64,000 bases of DNA from a virus, in IMG/VR virus record IMGVR_UViG_3300020442_002635, positions 24,417-88,416 of that record; one strand, written 5' to 3'. Of this stretch, positions 52,828 to 61,057 are shown piece by piece; position 1 is the first letter of the stretch; every line of letters begins with the position of its first letter. The translations under genes and the position numbers were made by a program. Below the pieces are notes generated by a model. That model did not search any database. It worked only from the letters and a program-made list of their open reading frames with translations, and was not told the origin of the DNA.

Positions 52828-55131
52828 TTAACCACCAACGTAAAGACTCTCATTCCATTCATCCTCTCCACCTGATGCCGAAACAGATGCAAGTTGTTTC
52901 TGTGCTGGACTGACAATCTGACTTTGTTTCATTGGAATAGGTACTGGGACAAATTGCTGCATACCACCCTCATAAGATGCATAGTTTCTCAACACACCTA
53001 AAGCACTGTTGTAATCTGCTTTGTTTAGTGCTGATAAGAATCCAGGAACATTATCTTCAAGAGCTCTAGTTGTGTCTGCATCAAGAACAAATTCTGGTCC
53101 TCCAAGGTTTGCAAAGACTCCTTTACCAATTTTACCACCCTTATCTCTTACCTCAATATGCATGTGTGTTGGGTGTGCATGATTTCCAGGACCATCTTTA
53201 CCACTAGCATCTGCGATACCCCAACTATCATGGATAAGAAGTTTATTACCCATATTACCATCATTATAAATTGAATCCAGAACACTACGATATCTTGCCT
53301 TAGAATCTTCTAATGTTCCTCTCCAATCAGTAACATCAATAGCTCTGCCATCATAATGTCCCTGACCACTATGAACAGGACTGACAGTTCCTTCTCCGGG
53401 GGTGTATGCTCCACCAGATGATGTTGGTGTTTTAGTGAAGTCTGGATGTTCTGCTACAGAGAATCCTTTAGAGATAAGATCCTTACCAATATTAACGATA
53501 TCATTGCTCTTCTTAACATCAAAATTACCCATTCTAGAACCACTCTGATTTCCACCAGATCCTAATCCAGAACCTGTGTATCCAGATTCTTGTTGCGATT
53601 CTGGTTTGATATTATATTGATCAAGATCAGGAGCCTGTTTATTGTTAGGTGGGAAGAATGATTTAATCAATAATGGAATCATTCCAAATGGATTATAAAG
53701 TTGCAATAGATTTGGGAACTTATCAATTTGTCCATTCTTTCCTCCTGCATATCCAACTCCCTTAAGGAAATCATAGATACCAACTGCTTTTGCAAATGCA
53801 GTCACACCAGATCGTACACCACCACCATCAAATAAATCTAAAGGATGCTTCTCAAAGAATTCAGGAATGAATCTACTAAATCCATCACCAACAAACTTAC
53901 CTATTGCTTCACCAGCACTAAAGATTCCTTTCAGCGATTGTTGGAGAAGTTCAAATGCTTTCTTGGGATTTTGTTTTACAAGAGCATAATAGAGAAGATC
54001 TCCAACGAATGCACCAACTACCTCACCAAGTAGCGTTCCAATAACTGGAATTGGAATAAATGTGCCAAGTGCTCCACCAATAGCTGCACCACCTGCTTTG
54101 AATAATGCTTGACCTACAGGTTCTCCTGATAACAAGGAGAATATAGCAACCATGATAGGTCCAAGAATAGGAACCCTACCAAAGAATCCTTTGACTGCTG
54201 GCATTGCACCTTTGATAGCAGGAGCAATTACCTTAGCTGCTGGTCCAAATAGTTTTACAACGAATGAACCAACTTTTGTTGCTGCTAGTCTACTACCAGC
54301 GGCAGATAATCCTCTACCAATAGCACCACTGGCAGCAGATAGTCCTTTACCAAATGCTTGCGTTGCACCCTTACCAAAAAGTTTTAAACTTACTCGCTTT
54401 ATTGCTCGCAGTAAACCTCTCTTAAAAATACTTTTGAAAGTTCCTACAAGACCACTAATACCTGCTCTTAACCATCCAAATTTAAGGATGGCAAGTCCAC
54501 CAATAATAGCAGCATTGAGAAATGTATTTAAGTTTTTAGATAAGGTATCAAACTTTTCTAAACCTTCTTCGCCAAATGTATCACCAACCCAGCCTCTAAA
54601 ATTATCATAGAGTTGATAACTCCAATCAATAAAAGTCACTAATCCATTGAAGATTGTTCCACCAACGTTTTCAATGAATTCTGCTATTGCTGCAACACCA
54701 TCAAAAAATGCTTTACCATCTTCGCCTTGGAAAAATTCTAAGAGTTTAATTAAACCATATCCCAATAAAGTATTAAGAATGAAATCTTTTACTCTATCAA
54801 GGAATGATATTTTAGGTAGTTTTAATTTTGATTTTGGTTTATCTTTTTTCTTTTCCTTTTTTTCTAGATCTTCTTCACGTTTAGATCTCTTTTCACGTTC
54901 TTCTTCTTGTTTCTCTTTATCAAGTTTTTTCTTTTCATTGACAACAGATCCCTTTAGAAGTTTATCAACCTCTATCACCTTTGTCTTTATATCTGCGGTA
55001 GTTTTAGGTAAAGATTTTGAATTAGATTGTCCTACGTTTGGTTTTAATGAATCAACAGATATTGATTTTTTTCTTATGGCGAGAGCAGAACCTTTAGATG
55101 AAGGTAATAACTTTGCAGAATTTATAGCCAT
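52828..55131 (-). CDS. Tape-measure-like tail protein with M15-type peptidase domain
   Basis: 767 residues. Lys/Glu-rich coiled-coil at ~55-105, then hydrophobic helices (FILNTLLGYGLIKLLEF; several Gly/Ala-rich spans at ~210-380). At ~580-670 there is a metallopeptidase signature: H-Y-D-G-R-A-I-D-V and HPTHMHIEV, the H/D/H zinc set of M15 D,D- or L,D-peptidases. Immediately after comes GGPEFVLDADTTRALED, a tape-measure C-terminal motif. Predicted to sit in the tube lumen, help genome passage through the inner membrane, and cut peptide cross-links. Pairs with the lysozyme-bearing neighbour. Confidence 0.65.
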   Translation of the reverse strand: MAINSAKLLPSSKGSALAIRKKSISVDSLKPNVGQSNSKSLPKTTADIKTKVIEVDKLLKGSVVNEKKKLDKEKQEEEREKRSKREEDLEKKEKKKDKPKSKLKLPKISFLDRVKDFILNTLLGYGLIKLLEFFQGEDGKAFFDGVAAIAEFIENVGGTIFNGLVTFIDWSYQLYDNFRGWVGDTFGEEGLEKFDTLSKNLNTFLNAAIIGGLAILKFGWLRAGISGLVGTFKSIFKRGLLRAIKRVSLKLFGKGATQAFGKGLSAASGAIGRGLSAAGSRLAATKVGSFVVKLFGPAAKVIAPAIKGAMPAVKGFFGRVPILGPIMVAIFSLLSGEPVGQALFKAGGAAIGGALGTFIPIPVIGTLLGEVVGAFVGDLLYYALVKQNPKKAFELLQQSLKGIFSAGEAIGKFVGDGFSRFIPEFFEKHPLDLFDGGGVRSGVTAFAKAVGIYDFLKGVGYAGGKNGQIDKFPNLLQLYNPFGMIPLLIKSFFPPNNKQAPDLDQYNIKPESQQESGYTGSGLGSGGNQSGSRMGNFDVKKSNDIVNIGKDLISKGFSVAEHPDFTKTPTSSGGAYTPGEGTVSPVHSGQGHYDGRAIDVTDWRGTLEDSKARYRSVLDSIYNDGNMGNKLLIHDSWGIADASGKDGPGNHAHPTHMHIEVRDKGGKIGKGVFANLGGPEFVLDADTTRALEDNVPGFLSALNKADYNSALGVLRNYASYEGGMQQFVPVPIPMKQSQIVSPAQKQLASVSASGGEDEWNESLYVGG

Positions 55132-55134
55132 CTA

Positions 55135-57252
55135 TCAAAGTACCCCCAATGTTTTGATCTTGCTGAGAGAATTTTGGAAGTCTGCAGCAAACTGAGGAAG
55201 TTGTTGACTAGTTTGTGATTGAGGACTTTCAGAGAAATCAGAATTAATTAGATCTGCAATCTCACCTAACATAGCAGTCGGTGATTGCATTGGTGGAGGT
55301 GAAACACTTGGAGGAGTTGTTGCAGGTCTAAATTTAGCAGCAGTTGCAACTGTGCTACTTGGAGAAGAAGATCCTCCAGAAGATGGAGATACTGAGGAAG
55401 CAATTGAACTGCTTGCAGGAGAACTGGTAGGAACATCCTTCAAATATGATGCGCCACCAGTTCCTTTTCCTTTTATCAAACTCACAATAGTTGGTGCTCT
55501 TCTACCAACTTGCCCATACCATGCACTATCCATCAATTCATTTCCAGCAGTCTCATAATCACCAGCAGCAAATGCTTTCTTGAATGATGGGAATCCACTT
55601 GCCCATGCAGGGCCCATGTTAAAAGTTAAATCTATAAGTGCTGCCTTTTGTTGTCCACTTGCTTTTTCATAACCTGGAATTTTTTCTGCTGCTTTTTTAT
55701 GATGTTCGTAATCATCATCAAACAATTGATTTGCTTTTTCGTCAGTGATCGTATCGCCTACATTTAAACCTTTAACTGGAGAACCTGAGTCAATTAAGTG
55801 ACCATATCCAACTGTAGGGAATCCCAGACTATCCTGATACACCTCTAATCTTTTTCCTTCATGGACTTTAATCATTGACTTAGCAAAGGAATCATAATTC
55901 CCTGCATCTCCACCACTAGATGCAGTATCAGTAGTTTTTGGTTTCCCTGTTCCAGCCCATCCTAAAACATCCCACCATGCTCTTCCTCCTCCACCAGTGG
56001 TATCCGTTTCTTGTTTTTCTTTAGTTCTTCCTCCAGGTTCTCCTCCCATATGACCACCACCTTGAGCATATGTAACACCACCTCTAATCATAGGGCGATT
56101 AGTTCCGCCACCCATAGCATTCATACCTGCTAAAGTATCTGTACCATACTTATTAACAGCACCTCTACTCATTACAAACTCACCAGGTGCCAGCATTGCA
56201 GGAATAGTATCCTCATTAGGACCACTGCCAGGAACCTTACCACCACCTTTCATTTGTACTGGTTCTTTAAGATTCTCAGTTTCTTCTTTCTTGCTCTGAG
56301 CCTCTTGTAATTCTGGCGGAAGCAGAGAATCAACTTCCACTCCTTCTTCTGCTGCCTTTAAATCTTGTTCTGCTTTCTTTGCATCCTTTTCTGTTTTTTC
56401 CCCAAATCCAAGTAATTGTTTTGTAGCATCAAATAGTTTAGGAACAAATGCTATGGCAAGTCCAGTTATTGCTGCAATCAATCCAACAGGACCAAGTAGT
56501 GCTCCACCAAATAATATCAACCCACCAAGCATGGCAGGCCACCAATCTTTGACAAATCTGAATATCGTTTTTATTTTATCTGTATTTTCTTTATCACTAA
56601 ACCACTCAAAGATACTCATTGCAACTCGACCTAAAAATACAGTGGTCAAGTAATTCATAATTTTATCAAAGATACTCTTTACAGGAGAAAGAACTTTTCC
56701 TACTGTCTTTGCAATTCCTTTAAAAATATTTGATTCTAATCTCTTCTCTTTCTTTGCTCTCCTTTCTTTTTCATCATCTCTTCTATCTTTCTTGCTTTTC
56801 TTTTCTTCTAACTTTTTCTCCTCAGCAAGAGTTTCTCTTATAGAATCAATACCCTTTAGGATATCTTCTAAATTTTCTTCAGTCTCCTCTGATATAGGAG
56901 GTGGAATTATACTTGATATATTTGATAATGATCCTCCAGGAGATTTTACAATAGCACTTCCTTTACCAAGACTTCTATTATTTTTTCCTGCTCCTACAGA
57001 TTCAGTCTGTGCTTTTTTCTTTGCTAAGACTTTTTCTACAAAGGTTTCAAATCCAATCTTATCATTTCTCTTTTTAAATCCTTCTTTCCTTTCTTCAGAA
57101 GTTAATGCTTCACCACCAATTGTCCCTGAAGTTGTTATCTCTTCAAGGTAAGCTTGATATCTATCTTCTCCAAAAAACTTTGCAGGAGCAATGGCTCCAC
57201 CCTTACTGGGCCCCTCTTCTCTTATTGATTTAAGGAGGTCATCCAGATCCAT
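55135..57252 (-). CDS. Tape-measure-like tail protein with T4-type lysozyme domain
   Basis: 705 residues. Coiled-coil at ~145-175, hydrophobic helices at ~200-275 (MLGGLILFGGALLGPVGLIA), a tape-measure motif PGSGPNEDTIPAMLAPGEFV at ~341-360, then a complete GH24 lysozyme at ~452-600. Catalytic E465, D474 and T480 have exactly the T4 lysozyme spacing (HEG...YQD..GFPT.GYGH). It should hydrolyse the glycan strands of peptidoglycan during DNA ejection. Paralogous layout to 52828-55131. Start overlaps the 60-residue ORF by 14 bases. In T4 this domain belongs to gp5. Confidence 0.75.
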   Translation of the reverse strand: MDLDDLLKSIREEGPSKGGAIAPAKFFGEDRYQAYLEEITTSGTIGGEALTSEERKEGFKKRNDKIGFETFVEKVLAKKKAQTESVGAGKNNRSLGKGSAIVKSPGGSLSNISSIIPPPISEETEENLEDILKGIDSIRETLAEEKKLEEKKSKKDRRDDEKERRAKKEKRLESNIFKGIAKTVGKVLSPVKSIFDKIMNYLTTVFLGRVAMSIFEWFSDKENTDKIKTIFRFVKDWWPAMLGGLILFGGALLGPVGLIAAITGLAIAFVPKLFDATKQLLGFGEKTEKDAKKAEQDLKAAEEGVEVDSLLPPELQEAQSKKEETENLKEPVQMKGGGKVPGSGPNEDTIPAMLAPGEFVMSRGAVNKYGTDTLAGMNAMGGGTNRPMIRGGVTYAQGGGHMGGEPGGRTKEKQETDTTGGGGRAWWDVLGWAGTGKPKTTDTASSGGDAGNYDSFAKSMIKVHEGKRLEVYQDSLGFPTVGYGHLIDSGSPVKGLNVGDTITDEKANQLFDDDYEHHKKAAEKIPGYEKASGQQKAALIDLTFNMGPAWASGFPSFKKAFAAGDYETAGNELMDSAWYGQVGRRAPTIVSLIKGKGTGGASYLKDVPTSSPASSSIASSVSPSSGGSSSPSSTVATAAKFRPATTPPSVSPPPMQSPTAMLGEIADLINSDFSESPQSQTSQQLPQFAADFQNSLSKIKTLGVL

Positions 57253-57421
57253 TTGCTTGTTGCTGCTTTAATTTTTCTTCCTCAAGATGCTGCTGCAATA
57301 ATGCAACATAGATGTCTCGTTCCCAAGGCATCATGTTTTCAATCTCTGTCAATGAGTATTTATGGTACTGCATCAAGGCAAAATTGAGACGGAAGTAGTT
57401 CTCAAGATCCATATGGATCAT
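57239..57421 (-). CDS. Small tail-assembly chaperone-like ORF, likely expressed as a gp26 fusion
   Basis: 60 residues (ENYFRLNFALMQYHKYSLTE, IENMMPWERDIYVALLQQHL, then a Gln/Lys tail). The 'MPWERDIYxxLL' element is reminiscent of the T part of lambda G-T tail chaperones. Its ATG is 2 bases after the gp26 stop, and the frame is entered by a -1 slip at 57436-57430. Independent initiation from ATG 57421 or 57412 remains possible since AGG lies just upstream. Confidence 0.6.
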   Translation of the reverse strand: MIHMDLENYFRLNFALMQYHKYSLTEIENMMPWERDIYVALLQQHLEEEKLKQQQANGSG

Positions 57422-57423
57422 GC

Positions 57424-58143
57424 CTATGCGAAAAAAGATGCTAGTCCCTCAAGTACAACTTCACTTTCAACTTTTGTTTTTGGATTAGTAACTGTAAGAG
57501 TATGAGAAAGTTTTGGCATTGTTTGGAAGAACTTCTCAATCTCTTTGAACTGAGAAGAGTTCATCGATTCAAGGAAATCTCTTACCTCTTTCTTAGTACA
57601 GTCTGCTGCAGCCCAAACCTCATCTTCACTAAAGATCTTATCAATACATGATGCAATCAAATCAAACGATTGCTCCATTCCACTCTTATCATTAAAATCA
57701 AAATTATTTTTAATGAACTGATCAAGAGATGGATACTTAAGTTCCATCATCAAAGATTCATCAAGTTTAATCTTATTAGTGTGCTCATCAGTTCTCTGAA
57801 CTTCAATATCATCAAGATTGATATTAACAGTTACTTGAGTTTCTTCATCATCAGGACATATGATATTTACATCCAACTCTTCACCAACAGACTTACCACG
57901 AATATTTAAAAACAAATATTCAATATCAAAAGTAGGAAGAGTTTCTACTTTGATACCTTTAGTCAATACACAGTTAGAGATAACAGACTTAATTGCTGTA
58001 CTGATTTGTTTAGTATCCTCACTCTCCAGTGCAATGACAAGAACCTTCTCCTCTTTAACCAGGAAAGGTCTGTACTTTATTGATTTTCCTGTGGATGGCA
58101 ACTCAAGTTCATAAGTTGGCGTAGCAATTTTAGGTAAAGGCAT
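57424..58143 (-). CDS. gp26: Baseplate hub/tail assembly protein gp26
   Basis: 239 residues in the zero frame. MPLPKIATPTYELELPSTGK, YRPFLVKEEKVLVIALESED, FDIEYLFLNIRGKSVGEELD match the T4_baseplate (gp26) family, including the early 'Y.PFL.KEEK.L..A' stretch. A slippery T-TTT-TTC lies directly before the last codon and stop. The late promoter motif AATAAATAATC is 28 bases upstream of the ATG. T4 gp26 is needed for hub assembly. The predicted frameshifted product (~301 residues) would add the 60-residue ORF. Confidence 0.75.
   Translation of the reverse strand: MPLPKIATPTYELELPSTGKSIKYRPFLVKEEKVLVIALESEDTKQISTAIKSVISNCVLTKGIKVETLPTFDIEYLFLNIRGKSVGEELDVNIICPDDEETQVTVNINLDDIEVQRTDEHTNKIKLDESLMMELKYPSLDQFIKNNFDFNDKSGMEQSFDLIASCIDKIFSEDEVWAAADCTKKEVRDFLESMNSSQFKEIEKFFQTMPKLSHTLTVTNPKTKVESEVVLEGLASFFA
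57430..57436 (-). other. Probable programmed -1 frameshift site (T TTT TTC)
   Basis: Minus-strand codons are TCT TTT TTC GCA TAG. The heptamer T-TTT-TTC fits X-XXY-YYZ in the zero frame. After a -1 slip the reading is TTT TTT CGC ATA GGC ATG, which enters the 60-residue ORF with no stop. Location at the extreme 3' end of a tail-assembly gene parallels the G/G-T frameshift of lambda-like tails. Confidence 0.6.
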
Positions 58144-58170
58144 AATATCCTATAGAAGTTTCAGTATGAT

Positions 58171-58177
58171 TATTTAT
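58171..58177 (-). promoter_or_regulatory. Late promoter motif for gp26 and downstream tail genes
   Basis: Minus-strand AATAAATAATC overlaps the region before the stop of the 58183 gene and is 27 bases from the gp26 ATG. ATAAATA core. Confidence 0.6.
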
Positions 58178-58182
58178 TGTGA

Positions 58183-58932
58183 TTAGAATAAGTTACTAAT
58201 AGATTCTCCAAAATCACTAATTGCATTTCCAGCTGCATTAGCAATTGCTCTAGGAATACCACCTATGGTAGTAAGTAAATCATTTGCTTGAGCAAAACCT
58301 GCAGGTGTTAGTGAACTTGGATTGGAATTACTTGGGTTTCCAGGTCTAGTTACGTACCTAATGTACGTCATAGAAACAGTACATTTCAAAAGAGAAGAAG
58401 ACTCATATGAAACGGGCATAGATGAAATGCTTAGAGGATAACTCTTTACAAATTCATATTCTAAAGAAGAACTATAATCCCTCTCAAACTTAATGACCTT
58501 GAGTCCAGCAGCAGCATACTCATTAGAGTATCTCATTCTATAAGAGTATGTTGGATCAAGAGGATTTTTTCCATCATCTTTCATTTCATTATCTTCATCA
58601 GTAATGAAACGAATCCATGCTTCAAAGAATCTAATAGGTAGATAATTCTGAGCATCAACATAAAATGTTAAATCAATTCTATCATCAAACTGTCTTCTGT
58701 ATGCATGTTTCTCAGAGACACCTGTGAAATCATCCTTAATATCTAATGTTGTCAATTGGGATCCAGGAAGACTGGCTTCAGAACACATCAGATTTAATTG
58801 ATCCTGATTTGCTCCCAGCAACCTCTGCACAAATCCTGCATTAGGAAGTCCAATCTCAACTTCAAAGTGAGACGATAATGAAGGTCTGAGTAAGTTTGAT
58901 TTAATGTCTGAAATTGACCTTTTCTTAGGCAT
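58183..58932 (-). CDS. Tail tube-type protein (gp54/gp19-like)
   Basis: 249 residues. The first ~180 residues follow the T4 gp19-type tube fold: HFEVEIGLPN, MCSEASLPGSQLTTLDIKDD, YRRQFDDRIDLTFYVDAQNY, RFFEAWIRFITDE, YPLSISSMPVSYESSSLLKC and YIRYVTRP. The extra ~60-residue C-terminus and location beside gp26 and opposite gp48 favour gp54 (tube initiator), but a gp19 paralogue is equally compatible. Divergent to gp4 with a 32-base intergenic region that carries the plus-strand late promoter. Confidence 0.65.
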   Translation of the reverse strand: MPKKRSISDIKSNLLRPSLSSHFEVEIGLPNAGFVQRLLGANQDQLNLMCSEASLPGSQLTTLDIKDDFTGVSEKHAYRRQFDDRIDLTFYVDAQNYLPIRFFEAWIRFITDEDNEMKDDGKNPLDPTYSYRMRYSNEYAAAGLKVIKFERDYSSSLEYEFVKSYPLSISSMPVSYESSSLLKCTVSMTYIRYVTRPGNPSNSNPSSLTPAGFAQANDLLTTIGGIPRAIANAAGNAISDFGESISNLF

Positions 58933-58933
58933 T

Positions 58934-58941
58934 TATAAATA
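58934..58941 (+). promoter_or_regulatory. Late promoter TATAAATA for gp4
   Basis: Plus-strand TATAAATA, exact consensus, 23 bases upstream of the gp4 ATG at 58965. The near-palindromic ATTTATAAAT also offers a weaker motif on the minus strand. Confidence 0.75.
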
Positions 58942-58964
58942 ATTTTTAACCTTATATATTATGT

Positions 58965-59408
58965 ATGGGAGAAAGTATTAAAAGTAAATACAAACCTTCT
59001 TTTCCAAAGAAGTATAAAGGTGATCCTAATAATATTATATGTCGTAGTAGTTGGGAAAGAAAGTTCTGTAGATATTGTGACCTAAATGAAAATGTACTTG
59101 AATGGGGTAGTGAGGAATTTTACATTCCTTATATCTCACCTGTAGATAATAGGGTTCATAAGTACTTTCCTGATTTTATCATGAAAGTCAAAGAGAGTAC
59201 AGGTAAGACAAAGACTTATGTTGTCGAAGTAAAACCAAAGAAGCAAACAGCACCACCAAAGAAACCAAAAAGACAGACAAAGTCATATTTGTACGAGTGC
59301 AAAACATATGCTGTCAACCAAGCAAAATGGAAAGCTGCGGTTGAATTTTGTGAAGATAGAAGAATTGAATTCAAAATCATCACAGAACAAGAGTTAGGTA
59401 TTAAATGA
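58965..59408 (+). CDS. gp4: Head completion protein gp4 (nuclease fold)
   Basis: 147 residues. CRSSWERKFCRYCDLNENVL, YFPDFIMKVKE, VVEVKPKKQ and NQAKWKAAVEFCEDRR form the gp4 signature. The E (SSWE), D (YFPDF) and E-x-K (EVK) residues are those of a PD-(D/E)xK nuclease fold, which fits the view of gp4-type completion proteins as nuclease-like. Acts at the portal after DNA packaging. The stop overlaps the next gene's start (ATGAGC). First gene of the plus-strand late operon. Confidence 0.85.
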   Translation: MGESIKSKYKPSFPKKYKGDPNNIICRSSWERKFCRYCDLNENVLEWGSEEFYIPYISPVDNRVHKYFPDFIMKVKESTGKTKTYVVEVKPKKQTAPPKKPKRQTKSYLYECKTYAVNQAKWKAAVEFCEDRRIEFKIITEQELGIK

Positions 59409-59752
59409 GCAGGATAGAACCTTATAGAGATGAATTAGATAATCTCTCATCTCAAGATGACATAATGGAAAGACTCATTGAAATCTTGAGTGACGAAGTT
59501 CTGTATCCTGAACCTGGAAAGTTTTACACTTTTATCTACAATGCAAAGACTCCAAACATTCAATACGATGAGTATCCACTTATTGCTTGTACAGAATTAG
59601 AGCGATGGGGATTTAAAGGTTTCAACTTTCACCTAAGAAAACCAAGACAATATACCTGGGAAGAGGTCATAGGAAAACTTCACGTCGTAAACTACGATGA
59701 AGTTGATGATCTTAACGCATTACAATATGGAAAACTGCGTCTAAATAAATAA
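59405..59752 (+). CDS. Conserved-type hypothetical protein between gp4 and gp48
   Basis: 115 residues. PEPGKFYTFIYNAKTPNIQY, YPLIACTELERWGFKGFNFH and KLHVVNYDEVDDL. The 'P.Gk.Y.F.Y.AKTP...YD.yPLI' pattern recurs in T4-like phages as far as I know, without assigned function. Overlaps gp4 by 4 bases. Because it is packed with head-completion and baseplate genes, a virion-assembly role is reasonable. Confidence 0.65.
   Translation: MSRIEPYRDELDNLSSQDDIMERLIEILSDEVLYPEPGKFYTFIYNAKTPNIQYDEYPLIACTELERWGFKGFNFHLRKPRQYTWEEVIGKLHVVNYDEVDDLNALQYGKLRLNK
59744..59751 (+). promoter_or_regulatory. Possible late promoter for gp48
   Basis: Plus-strand AATAAATA within CTAAATAAATAAAAACC, overlapping the preceding stop codon, 15 bases from the gp48 ATG. 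Weaker than TATAAATA. Confidence 0.45.
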
Positions 59753-59766
59753 AAACCATCTGTTAG

Positions 59767-61056
59767 ATGACTGTTGTAACGAGTAAACCTAGTCCGGTAA
59801 CTATAGGACAGGGGAGAAACAAAGAAACAATCTACACTGCAACTAGAACTACAAAGTTGGCAGATGGTACATATGATGTTGACATCCTACAGTATAGTGA
59901 TGCACAAGGAGCAGGTGGGAAAGTTATAGGATCTAGAGATCCAGGAAATCCAAACAAAATAAATTTTAACAGTAACGCCAGCGGTAAAATCAAACAAAAT
60001 AGCAATAGGATCTCAAGCGCATCAAAGAATCAGATGGAATCGATGCGAGGTGAGTTTGTCACAAAGTCTCAAGAAGCAGAAGCATATAATAGCGCAAACG
60101 GAAATAGAAATACAGCACCAGCTCCCCCAGATAATTCAGACAACTCTCAAGGAAATCCAGACCAAACATCAACACCAGCAAGTATAGCAGAAACAAAAAC
60201 AAGTAAACCTGCTAGAAAAGATTTTGGAAGTGCAACATACCCTCTTGGTTTAGGTAATTCAAAGCAAGATGTGGTTATGTTTACTATGATGGAATATCAA
60301 CCAAGAAAACTTAGTTCATCTAGAGGTCAATTTGGATTCAGTGATAGAGACTCGAATAGAAATTCTATAGGATCTGTTACTCTTCCAGTCCCTTCTGGTA
60401 TTCAAGATAGTAATGGTTGTGATTGGGGTAGTGGCAATATGAATGCTCTAGAAATTGCAGCAGGAATAGCAGCACTACAAGGAATCAAAGGTGATTTTAA
60501 AGGTGCAGCAAATACTGCTGCAAATGCTGTTGGTACTGCAACTGGAGCAGGAGCAGGAGATATGAAAGATGCTATTGCAGGTCTAATGGCAGGAGCAGCT
60601 ACTGGAACTGGAGGACAGTTGCTTGCAAGAACTGTAGGTGCAGTCATCAACCCTAACATGGAATTGTTATTTAAAGGTCCTACGCTAAGAGATTTTTCAT
60701 TCACGTATAAATTATCTCCTAGAAGTAAAGAAGAAGCAGAAAGTATAATTCGTATTATTCGTTTCTTTAAACAAGGAATGTCTCCAATCAAATCAGATTC
60801 TAATCTGTTCCTGAAGGCTCCACATACATTCAAAATTCAATATAAATTGAGAGGAGAAGAAGATCATCCATACATAGGTAAAATAAAAGAGTGTGCTCTG
60901 AAGACTGTAGGAGTTCAATATACTCCTGAAGGTTCATATGCAACATATCATGATGGCACGATGGCCTCATATCAAATGACACTTTCATTCTCTGAACTTG
61001 AACCAATCTTTAATAATGATTACGAAGATGATAACGATCAATCATTAGGTTTCTAA
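59767..61056 (+). CDS. gp48: Baseplate tail-tube cap protein gp48
   Basis: 429 residues. N-terminal ~150 residues are low-complexity (Asn/Ser/Lys). The conserved part starts SATYPLGLGNSKQDVVMFTM and includes RTVGAVINPNMELLFKGPTL, LRDFSFTYKLSPRSKEEAES, IIRIIRFFKQGMSP, TFKIQYKLRGEEDHPYIGKI and a C-terminal YQMTLSFSELEPIF. This 'NPxMELLFxGPxLRxFxFxxxxxPRSxxEA' block is the gp48/gp54 tube-initiation signature in T4-like cyanophages. Caps the hub and primes tube polymerisation. Confidence 0.85.
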   Translation: MTVVTSKPSPVTIGQGRNKETIYTATRTTKLADGTYDVDILQYSDAQGAGGKVIGSRDPGNPNKINFNSNASGKIKQNSNRISSASKNQMESMRGEFVTKSQEAEAYNSANGNRNTAPAPPDNSDNSQGNPDQTSTPASIAETKTSKPARKDFGSATYPLGLGNSKQDVVMFTMMEYQPRKLSSSRGQFGFSDRDSNRNSIGSVTLPVPSGIQDSNGCDWGSGNMNALEIAAGIAALQGIKGDFKGAANTAANAVGTATGAGAGDMKDAIAGLMAGAATGTGGQLLARTVGAVINPNMELLFKGPTLRDFSFTYKLSPRSKEEAESIIRIIRFFKQGMSPIKSDSNLFLKAPHTFKIQYKLRGEEDHPYIGKIKECALKTVGVQYTPEGSYATYHDGTMASYQMTLSFSELEPIFNNDYEDDNDQSLGF

Positions 61057-61057
61057 A

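Noticed and set aside
54152-55195. Long plus-strand ORFs opposite the tape-measure-like genes
   Set aside because: Shadow frames of the Lys/Glu- and Ala/Gly-rich minus-strand genes, with no ribosome site or promoter.
60402-60833. A 143-codon minus-strand ORF inside gp48
   Set aside because: Antisense of the well-supported gp48 gene; hydrophobic low-complexity translation.
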